DNA of 64,000 nucleotides from contig CAJNDT010000001.1 of NCBI GenBank assembly GCA_905221615.1, positions 3,833,265 to 3,897,264 on the forward strand, given 5' to 3'. The notes beneath the pieces are model-generated. The model did not search any database and was not told the DNA's origin. It saw only the letters and a list, made by a program, of their open reading frames with translations. Source of the stretch: Symbiodinium sp. CCMP2592 (lineage: Eukaryota; Sar; Dinophyceae; Suessiales; Symbiodiniaceae). Below, one piece after another: positions 12,471 to 23,118 of the stretch (positions within the stretch are counted from its first letter, which is position 1; every line of letters begins with the position of its first letter). The translations under genes and the position numbers were made by a program.

Positions 12471-14491
12471 GCTGCATGTAAGCATGTATGTAGGTGTCTA
12501 CATCTTACCGTATACGTATATAGACATATAGATACATAGCTGTTTTCATCCGTTTATGGCTTTGTTTGAGTGTTTGAAGGCCCTGGCATCTGTACATTAC
12601 GTATACTTTTCTATAGTTGTTCAGGAAGCCTTGCTGGGGGCTTGGAGTTGGTCCTGGCCCGATTTGTAGGATTACTGTAGGGCTTCGAGTTTTGGATAGG
12701 TTTCTGGCATACACTAGAATCCGGGTATGCAAACTCTTGGCAGTGAGGGCTTCCGATTTCGCGTCGGCGGCTTCGCGAGATCTGCACTGTCTCTGAACTG
12801 AGGAAGAGACCGGCAGGGCCAATTCCAAAGCCAAGAAAGCATCCCCTCCTCCGAAGGAGGGGGAGGGGTCCGGGTTGAGGTTTGCTTCGAACAGCGTTCA
12901 TGGCTGAGTTCAGCACCAAATCACAGCCGCATGAAAAATTCGAAGGCCCCAGCGGCATTACAGAACCCTTGTAGTGCGCTTACAGTTTGGGGACACGGAG
13001 GTCCCCGACAGGAGACTCCAAGCTTTGGAGCCAAGATCGCGAAGCCGAAGCCCGAATCCCTGAACCCGGCATCTGCACCCTGAGGCAGCTTCTTGCTTCT
13101 TGCCCACCCTCCCTCCTACCTCGTTAGAATAAAGAAATGCGTGCAATTACAAGTTATCTCTACTCCTTTCCGTGTGTATGTATGCACACGCATGTGCCAC
13201 ATGCGTATAAAAGGCCCCAGCAGTTGACCCCCAACGCAAGCCCTGTCCCGGCCTGAACCCCAAACCTGCCTGTAGGAGAGCAAAGAGGAAGGGAAGGCCG
13301 GAGATGGCAAGAAGGGCAAGAACGAGGCGGGGTTCAACGATTAGTATTATAGTAGTGTTATAGTATTAGTATAGTATTGTTATAGTTTCATTATAGTATT
13401 ACTATGTTCAACGAACCTTCGGTCGTAAAGGTGCAGGGTTACAGTTGCAGGATTCAGGATTTCTGGTTTAGGATTCAAGGAAGCCCGGTATGTTGCTGCC
13501 AACTACAGTTTAGCTTGCAGCATCTCATTGGTCAGTTGATGTCTGCTTCACTGTGCCATGGTTTGTGGGTCATGGCTTCAGCGTTTCTGTCTACTGCAGA
13601 TCAAAATTCAGAAGGGCCCTAGCAGCACAAGCCGTAAATCCTTAGCCTTCAAGCCCTACACTGAGCTCGTGGGTAGGAAGCAGACAGAGACTTTGCAGAA
13701 TCTGTGTGTGAAACGTCCGTCTTCCCCAAAATGCCGAGGTCGTTCTGTGAAGCAAGTGAGGGGCGGGGGAGGGTTCTTAGAGGTTCTTAGTGTAGCATAT
13801 AACAGGTTGCCTATATTGAGGATCCTGATTGCGTGCAAAAACTTGTTTCTCAAACCTCATAAGTAAGGTCAGGCTCAGGGACGACTGCTGGCCCCGCAAG
13901 GTGGAGCCAAACGTCCTCACGACGTTCAACCGAGCCTCCGTGGCTTGGAGCAATCCTTACCGTTTAGGGTCCAAAGGATTTAGGGTTTATGGCGGTTTCG
14001 GGCTTAGGTGAGTCAGGGCTACAGTCCAGATGCTTTCGATTGGCTTTGTGGGCTTTGGGGTCTCGGTCATCATCGTCAACTTCATTTTCACCATCGCCAT
14101 CAGCGTCACATCGGTAATAGTCAATCTCCAGGATTCCAGCAGCTCCCCCAAGTAATCCGTCCTTACCTACCTATCTGGTGGCCGACCTAACGATCTACCT
14201 CCCGTTGCCTGCGAGCCGACCCCACTTACCGCCTACACCTACCAGCATACACATGGATGCAGCTGCAGATTAGACACACACCTACCCCCACACGCACATG
14301 CCTAATGTACGCACACAAGTAGACAGAGGAGGCAGCTGGAAAGACTTATGCATACCTATGCTGGAGTACATATACATATGTAAAACTCTACATATGTATA
14401 TATAGATATATGCACACACACACACATCAGACTGCAGTCTACCATCTGACGAGTTGAATCTCCGACTGCAGACTCCAAGGGCCGAGCTCAG

Positions 14492-14569
14492 GTAATGCGC
14501 GTGATCCAGCAGGTTGGCTACCTCATGAGGGATCAGCACAAGATCATGGACTCGGTGATGGGCCTCCAG
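14492..14569 (+). CDS. Exon-like island, helix
   Basis: 78 nt, phase 0, bounded by AG|GT on the left and CAG|GTCAGA on the right. The product contains VIQQVGYLMRDQHKIMDSVM, an amphipathic helix. The matching AG|GT contexts at both edges make this one of the better supported islands of region 1. The family is unknown. Confidence 0.55.
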
Positions 14570-14764
14570 GTCAGATCCTGGGATGACGGGTGGATATGGG
14601 CGGGCGGTGTTGAGCCACGGCGGTAAATCCTAAGCCCTTAAATCAACACACGCATGCCCTAAGTCCGAATGAAACCCCCAAACCCTCTAAGCCCTTGACC
14701 CCGTCAGCCCTGAAGCATTAAGCGCCCAAACCAGCAAGCACTTCATTCCGGAAGTTCTGAGCAG

Positions 14765-14860
14765 GACGACGAGACGACCAAAGCCGGCGAGGGCGTCCGC
14801 CAAGGGCGTTTCGTGCTCATGACGGATCGCCTCTTCGAGTCTTGGACCGAACACATAAGG
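14765..14860 (+). CDS. Exon-like island, unrecognised
   Basis: After GCAG the frame reads DDETTKAGEGVRQGRFVLMT and continues DRLFESWTEHIR. It is acidic then basic and protein-like. I cannot place the donor. Confidence 0.45.
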
Positions 14861-15268
14861 CATTCATGGTTTAGAGATGCTCAGAGCGCAAGGACTTCTC
14901 AAACGCCCACGTCCCCTGTTGTGGTTTTCCGCCACCCATGAATCTCATCAGCCTGGCAGGGCCCGAACCCAAAGCCTTCACCACGTCCTCGAAGACGCGC
15001 AACGGCCGAGGACATGGCTGATCGTGCCCCGCACGACCACTGTTCCTTTGTGCTGGCGGTCGTCATGCCTCCTGCCTTCCTGGGCCGACAGAATGAAACC
15101 TTACGTTTTATGAATCCATACTGCAAGGACGGAAGCTCAGAAGACATAAGCTTGGTTCGATCTCTGGTGGAGTTTGTTAAAGACTGACACCCTTCTACCC
15201 GACTCCATGAGAAGCTCCTGGCATCCCGAAGCCGCCGCCCACCTTCCGAGGTTCCACATGATCATTAG

Positions 15269-15355
15269 GGCTCTGGCGCTTCGGCTCCTCTATCATCGGG
15301 CAGCCATCAGTCTGCAGAAGAGGCACCTCGAATCCTTCTTGGAGATGTCTGGGGG
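15269..15355 (+). CDS. Exon-like island, IQ-type helix
   Basis: It follows a CATTAG acceptor. The frame contains LALRLLYHRAAISLQKRHLE, with ISLQKRHLESFLEM as the IQ-like core (LQxxxL). A GT donor candidate lies at 15356. The frame is also open upstream of the acceptor. Confidence 0.5.
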
Positions 15356-15393
15356 GATGTTGGGGTGTAAGGGATACTGCGTAGCTGAAGCAG

Positions 15394-15510
15394 GTACCGA
15401 TACCTCAAAAAGAAGAAGAAGTCCCTCAATGCCGTGGCACCTGCAATCTGCATTCAGCGCTTCTGGCGTGGCCTCCGTACCGGGCTACAAATTGCAAGAG
15501 CTTTGGCTGG
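15394..15510 (+). CDS. Exon-like island, clear IQ motif
   Basis: After GCAG the frame has a lysine run followed by AICIQRFWRGLRTGLQ, a textbook IQ motif (IQxxxRGxxxxxL). This is the most convincing single motif in region 1 and anchors the reading of the other islands as IQ exons. The frame meets TAG at 15511, so a donor probably lies shortly before it. Confidence 0.65.
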
Positions 15511-15803
15511 ATAGACTGTATGGTGGGATGGGTACGCATCACACACGCACTAAGCATAGGTGGTCGCATGACACATATGTATGCATGAATGTATATGTAT
15601 GTAGGTATGCATTTATGCATTTTTGCATGTATGCATGCGACGTTCGACGTATGCGTGCACATCTTAATGTATGCGTGCGTGCATGCACGGCTGTATGCAT
15701 GTGCGTGAACGCAGGAACGGTATGTCACTGTCCAGGTTACCCACACCTACTCAGGCACTTAGCCGAGTGGTCTATCGAGGGAGGTATGTAATGTAGGTAG
15801 CTA

Positions 15804-15907
15804 GGTGGTCACGTGTCGAAGGGCATCGAGCCGACATTGGCTCTGTTTCGGGAGAAATGGGCCCAGACTCCCCTGAATCTAGTGCCAGAACCCCCAAACC
15901 TCCACAG
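15804..15907 (+). CDS. Possible exon upstream of an intron-sized foldback element
   Basis: After CTAG the frame contains KGIEPTLALFREKWAQTPLN and ends LHR at AG|GAAT, exactly where a foldback element with GAAT duplications starts. Whether the element is spliced as a GA-AG intron is unproven: joining at the two GAAT copies gives an open frame, but not the IQ frame of the next island. Confidence 0.4.
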
Positions 15908-15911
15908 GAAT

Positions 15912-16007
15912 CTAGGTAGGGCTTTGGGACATTTTACATTTTCCCTTATTGGGCTTAAGAGAATCTTATTTACTAATATTTTGCAAAGGCTTTTAAAGCC
16001 CACCCAG
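15912..16007. mobile_element. Foldback element, CTAGGTAGG family, GAAT duplication
   Basis: 96 bp. The left end CTAGGTAGGGCTTT and the right end AAAGCCCACCCAG are inverted repeats. The 4-bp target duplication GAAT is at 15908-15911 and 16008-16011. A second copy at 41553-41650 has the same ends, a related interior and TTTT duplications. AG precedes both GAAT copies, so the interval 15908-16007 could be removed as a GA-AG intron. Confidence 0.75.
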
Positions 16008-16092
16008 GAATGGAGATGGCAGTGGAGAAGATCCAGCACACCTACCGTGCCAAGCGGTGGAACCAACGAGCGGCAAAGTTCCTCGAGGCCCT
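16008..16092 (+). CDS. Exon-like island, IQ motif
   Basis: It directly follows the right end of the foldback element. The frame contains EKIQHTYRAKRWNQRAAKF, an IQ motif (IQHTYRAKRW). The element's terminal CCCAG supplies the apparent acceptor. The right edge is uncertain; the frame reaches TGA at 16109. Confidence 0.5.
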
Positions 16093-16320
16093 AATTCGGA
16101 TGTGGGCTTGAGTGTTTACTACAGTCTCCTTAGGAATTATTTCTTGTTTTTGTTCATATAAAACCCAAGAGAATATGGATTTGTTTTAATTATGGTTCTA
16201 AGGGGGGTATAGTTTAGGGGATACTTATTCATGAGACACCTATGGCCGGGAGTGCATGAGCCCTCCCTGCGATTTCTGCGTCGTCGCTGTGCGGAGCTTG
16301 GAGGCTGCCAGTCCATAAGT

Positions 16321-16421
16321 GGGAGTTTCCCAAAATTAGGGGTACCTTTTTTGGGGTCCCTATAATAAGGATCCTACTATTTAGGGTACCATATTAGGGT
16401 CCCCTATTCTCGGAAACTCCC
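16321..16421. mobile_element. Foldback MITE, GGGAGTTTCC family, copy 1
   Basis: 101 bp. The ends GGGAGTTTCCCAAAATTAGG and TATTCTCGGAAACTCCC are inverted repeats (about 20 bp, few mismatches). The 4-bp duplication AAGT is at 16317-16320 and 16422-16425. There is no coding capacity. Other copies: 31880-31981, 41281-41382 and the intronic 53746-53848. Confidence 0.85.
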
Positions 16422-16902
16422 AAGTCTTTACGAGACATCAAGAAATGTCCTGATGGAAAGCAGCACTTGTAAAGAAGCGAGCAGATGAGAAATGGTCTGT
16501 ACATAGCCTTGAACCCATGTAAACATGCATGAGTGCACAAGCCTGTGCAGGTAATCGAATTCCTGAATAATTTCGCATAACTTAATAATTACACTTTTTG
16601 CATGCAAATAATATTACTTACACGGCTTCATACGCCCATGCATGTGCACATGCATACATAAGCTCCGGTGCGAGCAGCTCCAATCAATGAGCCTCGGCTT
16701 CCTTGCGCCGCATACGCCAAGACTGAAACTACGGATGGATTCTTAACGACCCTAAACCCTAAACCGTCTATCCCGCGGCCTTTTGAGTCTAGACCGAGAA
16801 AGCATGCAAGCAGACCCCTCGATCCACCACAGCTGATGTTCAACAAATGTATAGCCCAAACTACACATGACGCCCTGTTGGACCTTAACTTCACCGGGAT
16901 CC

Positions 16903-17000
16903 CAACTGGAAGTTTTCGAGGCCACGCTGAGAATGCAGCGCGTATGGCAAGGAGCGATAACCCGTTTGTGGATCAGAAGGCCAATTTCTGATATCGATTT
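16903..17000 (+). CDS. Exon-like island, IQ-type helix
   Basis: The frame contains LRMQRVWQGAITRLWIRR, an IQ-like motif (MQRVWQGAITRLW). Acceptor and donor are unclear, and the frame stays open to 17097. Confidence 0.5.
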
Positions 17001-17160
17001 GGCTGTCACAACTGAAGTTGGTGTGTTCCAGGAAGGGCAGAGAGATTTGCAGCTGAAGGTGTTTGGAAAGGTGAAAGGCACATCTGTCAAGGGTAGTTAG
17101 CTTCAATCATTCGTCATCACTCGATCGTCGCATCCACTGCAAGAGCGGGGTGGGGTGTAG

Positions 17161-17268
17161 GCAGCCAGATACCGTCAAGCCCAGCAGATCCGGGACTCTG
17201 TCCGTCCACACTTTGGTCCAAACCTCCTTGACCGAGCAGCCTTGGGCCAGTGGAGAAGGCAACGGCCA
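17161..17268 (+). CDS. Exon-like island, basic helix
   Basis: After GTGTAG the frame starts AARYRQAQQIRDSVRPHFGP and goes on to LLDRAALGQWRRQRP, with a possible GC donor at 17269. The Arg/Gln-rich helical composition fits the IQ-protein series. Confidence 0.45.
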
Positions 17269-17458
17269 GCAAGGCTTTGAGGAAAACCCTGAACCCCAAG
17301 CCCTTGGGCATCGTGATTTTGAGTGCTGCCAGCTCTATAGCATGTACTCAGCGACCCAGATCCTTACTTGCTATTCACTACGCACAAAGGCTCCCTGTCG
17401 CAACCCGAGCACAGCTTCGCCAAAACGAGTTTGTTGGTGTTGTTTTGCACATCCACAG

Positions 17459-17527
17459 CGGCCGGAGGCTTCATTTAGCAGCCATTGACATTCAGCGATA
17501 TGCCCGGACCTTATCGAGACCTGGGCT
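17459..17527 (+). CDS. Exon-like island, IQ motif
   Basis: After CACAG the frame reads GRRLHLAAIDIQRYARTLSR, with AIDIQRYAR as the IQ core. The right edge is not certain. Confidence 0.5.
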
Positions 17528-17986
17528 GGGTGGTTCAGAGCCAGCGTTGTCCAGGACAGGATGTTTGGGATCGTGAGGTTGAGCCTATGCGGCGGTGGAC
17601 GAATGTGGGGGTTTGAGTGAAGTGGCAGTGCAACAGTTCAACAGTCGTCCGGTGTTTCTTTGCGATGGCGAGAGTAAGAGCTTGTTTGCATTCTTCGTCG
17701 GCTGCTCCAGGCCACGGGTGGAGCAAAGGAATAGGAACTATCAACCGGTGAACGCCACAGTAGCATCATGCGAAACGACGAGAGTCAATGACATCTTGCC
17801 AGAGACCTTAATGAAGTTACGATGTGGTCGTAATGACGACAATGATGACCCATGATGTCGACGATGAAAAGTTGATAATGGTGGCTATCGTGATGCTGGT
17901 GATGGTTAGTGACGGTGGTGATGACGATTATGAGGATGAGCATGACGATGGCTGCAGTTCCCGGTAGTCCAACTTCCTGTGCTCAG

Positions 17987-18060
17987 GCCCGTGGCCTCAT
18001 AGTGCGGGTTGCACTCGACAGATTTGGCCGCGAGCTGCTGAAAAAGAGCCAGGCCATCAG
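17987..18060 (+). CDS. Exon-like island, helix
   Basis: Between CTCAG and AG|GTTGATT (donor at 18061), 74 nt. The product contains VRVALDRFGRELLKKSQAI, an amphipathic helix. The family is unknown. Confidence 0.45.
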
Positions 18061-18120
18061 GTTGATTCTGGGACTTTGGCATTGGGGCCTATCGGGGCTC
18101 GGAATCGGAAACATTGGCAG

Positions 18121-18180
18121 GAAGTTTACAAGCACAGGCGAACACTTTGCAATGCTCGGTTGCAGACCGATCCAAACTAT
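18121..18180 (+). CDS. Exon-like island, 20 aa
   Basis: 60 nt, phase 0, with a GGCAG acceptor and a GT donor at 18181. The product is EVYKHRRTLCNARLQTDPNY. The splice signals are clean but it is short. Confidence 0.45.
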
Positions 18181-18250
18181 GTTCGCTTTGGGTTCACCAG
18201 TAGTGCAAACACCACAACGGCAGCAACCGACACTACGGCTACTGCTGCAG

Positions 18251-18251
<1 letters not shown>

Positions 18252-18329
<78 letters not shown>

Positions 18330-18330
18330 A
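18252..18330. repeat. (CTG)n trinucleotide repeat, about 26 units
   Basis: A pure TGC/CTG run. It reads as poly-Leu, poly-Ala or poly-Gln depending on frame and strand, and none of these frames is linked to a credible protein. It is probably intronic. Confidence 0.95.
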
Positions 18331-18474
18331 TAGTTCGTATTGCTGCAGCTACCACCTTGGCGAGGACGAGCGCGTAGTACTTGCCTGTGCATGCAACACA
18401 GACACAGACATCATCCCAGAGGCAACAGGACAAAATTATATGAACAAAAAAATCAAAGCCGGCAAGTCCACAAG

Positions 18475-18581
18475 TCAGTCGCGAGCCTTATGGAGGAGGT
18501 GTGTTCCTCGATTGACGGGAGCGCTGCTCCCATTGCCCCGTCCAAAACAGGCGGAGATCAACGCTCTGAGCCGACGGAAGG
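18475..18581 (+). CDS. Exon-like island, unrecognised
   Basis: Between ACAAG and GTGAGA (donor at 18582). The frame starts SVASLMEEVCSSIDGSAAPI and ends in a polar Gly/Asp/Ser stretch. The GTGAGA donor is the main support. Confidence 0.45.
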
Positions 18582-20722
18582 GTGAGATTAGCGAAAGTGA
18601 GCCTTGACTTCTGCAGACAGTGCTTCCCAGGCGTTTCGGAGAGTTTTCTTTTCGGGGTTCAGGGTTCTTTGGTTTCAAGCTTCGGCACTGGCCTTCCCGC
18701 ATTTGGAGTCTGATGTTTCTGCGGGTTGTGAGGGACGGTTGTGCTTGTGACGTTGCCGTCCTTCGCCTCCTGGCAGGTCCGACGCTGAGGGGGGCGGAGG
18801 GCACATTCAAAAGATCATGTCTGACTCGCGGATCCTGAACACCTCCCGAAACAAAATCGACCCGGCAAGGTTGCTCTAGCGTTTCCCAAAACGGCCTAAG
18901 CCCGACCTATAAACTTGGAATCCAAGATTTGCCTGGACCCTTGGCCCTCGAGCTCAAAACCCTCAGCAGAAACAAATCGGCTTTGCGAACCCTACGGAAT
19001 CCTTGAGAAACCCTTCCGAAAGCCTTACAAAATCCTATCAGGACATGTAAAACTAGCAAGTTGAGCAACAAAAGCAAACTCTCAACCCAAGGAGTATTGG
19101 GCCCGAGCTGCCTCTTTAGTCGGCAAGTGCCTGGCCCAAAGCATGGATAGTTCGACTTTAGGGCTCAATGATTTGTCGGGTCTCATTACAGTAGTTCTGG
19201 TTTTTATAGCAAGTTGAGCGTTTAGGGTTCTACAGCTTATTGGGCTGAGAGCTTTAGGATTAGTCTGGGCGAGGCTTCAGAGTTCAGGAGTTAAGGCTTA
19301 GGATGCAAGGCTTCCTATTTCCGGGTTGTCTGGGCTTCGCCGTAGCATTTAGATTGCAGGATTCGGGAGGAGGTTTGGGCTTAAATTAAAGCACGGATTC
19401 GGTGTTCACGCCACGGGACATGACAGAGCAACATGTGGACATTGCAAAAGGAGCCCCATTCATCAGCAACCACCTCTTCGCTTGTTTTTCGGCGGAAGGC
19501 TTCTAGAGTGGAGACAGTTTCGGTGTTTTGGGTTCCAGTGTTCCGGTGTCTGGAGACTTGCAGGGCTTGCCCTGCGAGCGTGCCATCTACGGCGGATTCA
19601 CAAGCTGATCATAGAAACACAAACACGGCGCTTCAGGACTGAAGCCAAGCTCGGAGCTCACACCCTAAACCCTAAAACAAAACCCTAAAGCCCAAACCCC
19701 AAACTCCAAAATCCTCAAGCCAAGCCCGGACGCGTCTCGTTTCAGCCCCCGAGCACTGATATGAGGTGCCGCATCAACCTCAGCAAACACCGGGACCGAA
19801 ACGTCGACCTCCGCAGGCGAAAGAGGGTTTAGGGTTTCGGGGCCGAGGGTTCATGGGGTTCAGGGCGAAGGTTGCAGGACAGGTAATTATGCATTTTAGA
19901 GTACTGCTTCGGGCTTGCTAGTGTAGTGGACTGGAGTGTAGTAGTTGGGTGCTTCAGGCATGTGCATGCCATGATGCCATCTGTGGTCGTCGTCCGGTGT
20001 ATCACTCCGCGCCTTCAGTTTGAGCCGAGATTTCCGTACCCTGCTGCCCCAGAGAGCTAAACTTGCAATGTCGAGGCGCTCATTGCCCATGAGCTGTGTG
20101 AACTCTGAAGCATTGCGTCAAGACTGAAAGACATACCTCCATGTTGCAGGAATGCTGCATCGACGCTGAAGTCCAAACAGGCGCGTATGTTGGACAAGCA
20201 GTGCCTTGGACCTTAGCATTGTCTGAAAAGTGAAGCACAGTGGGCTTTGCATGGTGTCTACCAGTAGTCGAGTCCATCACTTCCAGGATTTGCTTGAAAC
20301 CGCTGTTTCGAGCCATTGATCCTATCATATCAAGGGTAGGAACGCCTCATCGAGCTGCAGAGGAGTAAGAGCTGGCTCCCAAGCCAGAACGGTTAAGGGT
20401 TTAGGTTCAGGGCTTGAAGGTTTTGGGGGGTTTTAGGGTTTGGAGTTTCGGGTTGTGAGGGCTACACTGATTCTCGTTCTCGGGCATGATGCTTGCTGCC
20501 CTTCAGCTCCTGTCTTTGGTGCAAGGCTTACTCGATGCTACCATTTGTACTCCAGGCTCTGTAAACTAAGCTCTGGGGCTCACCTAGTTTTAACGACTGT
20601 TGGTCCTGAGAAGCGGGTCTGACTCCTCGATCGTAGTAATAAGCCCTTATAAGCAGTCAACTGAAGAATAGCTGGCTTTAGAAGACCAGGTCGAAAATCA
20701 AACACCATGCCACCCTCTCCAG
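18582..20722. other. Presumed intron
   Basis: It contains scattered TTTAGGG, TTCAGGG and CCCTAAA units (about 19660-19700, 19828-19845, 20390-20440). I see no exon I can support. Confidence 0.4.
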
Positions 20723-20866
20723 CTCAGGAAGAAAATCAAGATGAAGGGCTCTCTGCAGCCCATCCGATACTCCATCTTTGAGAACTTCTGCGCTGTGGCA
20801 CGGCGGTCGCAGGCCGGACATGCTTGCATCAAGGAAGTTGGAGCAATGAGCTCAGCCAAGGCTTGA
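20723..20866 (+). CDS. Exon-like island, possible C-terminal or stop-containing exon
   Basis: After CTCCAG the frame encodes 47 residues and ends in TGA (20864-20866). It contains MKGSLQPIRYSIFENFCAVA and then HACIKEVGAMSSAK. The pattern YSIFENF is reminiscent of an EF-hand entering helix, but no calcium loop follows. It could be the end of one gene, or an exon whose donor lies before the TGA. Confidence 0.5.
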   Translation, partial: LRKKIKMKGSLQPIRYSIFENFCAVARRSQAGHACIKEVGAMSSAKA

Positions 20867-21236
20867 CTGTTTACTGGTTATGCTATGCTTTCGGCATCCG
20901 ACAGACGTTGTATTATGTAAATGTTTTAATGGAACTGCATTGGGCCTTTAATCTACAAGGTTTTGTGTAGGTGTTTCAGAGCTGGCTGTGGCTGTGCCGG
21001 ACAGAGCGGCTTGCGCCCGCATCTCGTTGGCGTGGGATAAGTTCTGCCGCCCTTTAAGTGCTTTAGTGAAGTGCTTCAGCCCTCCAGCATCCAAAATTGC
21101 CCTACTCACAGCCCCTGACATGAAGCCCATCCTGAACCCTGAAGCAGAAGCCGCTGCCCAGATTTCGGAGTCCCAAACCCTCTTTACTCTCAAGCCCTGA
21201 AACCTTCAAACTCCAAAGCAAAACCTGAATCCGGGC

Positions 21237-21509
21237 ACTGGTACCCTAAACCCTAAACCCCTATAAACCCTAAGCCCTAAACCCTAAACCTTAAACCCTA
21301 AACCCTAAACCCCCTTGAAGCCCCAAACCTGCAAGCACAGGTCCAAGCAATGGTCGGCCGGTTCGGTGCCGCTCGCTCCGAGGTGTTCCTTGAAATGCAC
21401 AAGGATCTTTCAGGTGCCTTACACAAGGGTTTAGGGTTTAGGTCTTAAGGTTTAGGGTTAGGGAGGATCGAGGGTTTAGGGAAAAGGGTTCAGGGTTTAG
21501 GGAACCCTG
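21237..21509. repeat. Interstitial telomere-type clusters flanking an exon
   Basis: C-rich CCCTAAA units (21240-21312, about eight, some imperfect) lie just before the island at 21341, and G-rich TTTAGGG units (21427-21505) just after it. The opposite orientation of the two clusters means they could pair as an inverted repeat around the exon. Confidence 0.8.
21341..21413 (+). CDS. Exon-like island, helix
   Basis: 73 nt with AG|GT at the left and G|GTGCC at the right. The product contains VQAMVGRFGAARSEVFLEMH. It sits between two oppositely oriented telomere-type clusters. The family is unknown. Confidence 0.5.
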
Positions 21510-21688
21510 TGCTGCAATTGAACCATCCTTTGTTGAGGAGGAACGTCTTCGGGGGTCTTCAATGAGTGCCTTGCTTGTTATTGCATTGTCAGGCACCGTA
21601 GTAACAACGCTAGTGTTCATCCTATACTATCCCCATATCCCTATACCGGGATGAAGTACAGATGTGTATACATGTGCATGTATGCATG

Positions 21689-21729
<41 letters not shown>

Positions 21730-23020
21730 GCACAGATACACACATACATCAAGCTGCTGCGGTGCTGTGTCCAGTATGTGTGTGCAACAACGCTTCAAGT
21801 CTCAAATGCTTGGCGGACAAGGGTGCCGACACCCAAAAGAAGCCATACAAAGTCGAGACCACATGCCCTAGGCTATGTTCTGCCTCTGTCTGCCGAAGGT
21901 TAGAAGAGGTTCGCAAGTGCCACCAGCGCCTGCACCGAACGATGCCTACCGACAGCTATGCTGCGGACCCGAAGATGAAGACTTCGGTGCACGCAGCTGC
22001 GAAACGCGGGCAAGCAGCCATGTTAGTTCAGCGCAATTCGAAGAATTACGAAGCCGTGGCGAACAAGCAGACGCTTCTGCGGGACGACGAGCTAGAGTTA
22101 TGGATGAGACAGCAGTTTCAGGTGGTCAGCTGACGCTGGCCCCATGTTTCCTTCGAGGCAATGCGCTCAAAGAGCATGCATCTTGCCTCTTCGAATTCAG
22201 ATCAGAGTGCGACAGCTGCCAATGGCGCGAATCTCAGTTAGGCCTTCAGAAGCAGCCCAAAGGCAAATTGCAGATACCATACGCAATCCACCGCATGCAT
22301 GCGGCCTTCATGTTCCTTCTGCACACTCATAAGACTTTACGCCCTAAACCCGAAACCCCTAAAGAGCATGACTGTAAACATTTTTGTTTGATGAAGGATC
22401 ACATGCGCAGGTCTTAGGTTGCCACGTCAGGAGAAGGAGTGCACCTGGAAGCTTGCTCGGCATTTGTTGCCCTTGTTCCTGAAATCCACAATCTATTCGC
22501 TTCGGTTTCTATGTGTGTATATATACATACATACGTATATGTTTATTCATTTACGAGGATACATAAGAAGAGAGGCTCAAGCCTGCGACATGTATAACAA
22601 CGCAACGGGGACATTAGTCCACGTCTGCAGCTTCCTGGCTACGATGCACACGCCTCCTCTGAAAAGTCTCACCCGGCTTTACACGAGTTTCACCGCGACG
22701 GGTTGAAAATGAGTGTGCAGGCGAACTCTCCCGTACATTCTACCGCGTCTCGCAGCGAATCCGCTATCCAAGACACAGCAAGCTTATGTGCGTCGGTTGT
22801 CTGAAATTTGGCATCTGCATGCCTAACTTGGCATATTAATATATGTATATATATATATATATATATGTGTATACATATGTAAAACACAGTAGGTAGAAGG
22901 CTTTGCCCGACTAGCACGAACATTGCAACGTCCTCGCCTCCGACTTCCTTGGCCAGCAGCTCGCATACCAACGCAGGTTTAGCTGCAACCAGCGGTGCGC
23001 TATGACTTACGGAACCGCAC

Positions 23021-23118
23021 CCTGCAAGAATTTCACAGCGGAACACATCAGAGCAGCGCAGGTGTTTCAGGAGCTAGATCGCGATCAGTCGGGGCGCATC
23101 AGCAGCTTGTCCTTCTAA
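23021..23118 (+). CDS. EF-hand exon
   Basis: After CAAG the frame reads FTAEHIRAAQVFQELDRDQS and continues GRISSLSF before TAA (23116-23118). The loop DRDQSGRISSLS fits the EF-hand calcium loop at positions 1 (D), 3 (D), 5 (S), 6 (G) and 8 (I). Position 12 is Ser instead of Glu, so binding may be weak, or the second half may come from another exon. EF-hands and IQ motifs on one strand fit a Ca2+/calmodulin-type scaffold. Confidence 0.6.

Noticed and set aside
12088-12531. Met/Cys/Tyr-rich and His/Ile-rich frames on both strands
   Set aside because: Translation of the ATGT/TGCA microsatellite.
17909-18607. Long + frame containing a poly-Leu run
   Set aside because: The frame is kept open by the (CTG)n tract; poly-Ala and poly-Gln frames of equal quality exist on both strands. 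Only the flanking pieces at 17987-18060 and 18475-18581 look coding.
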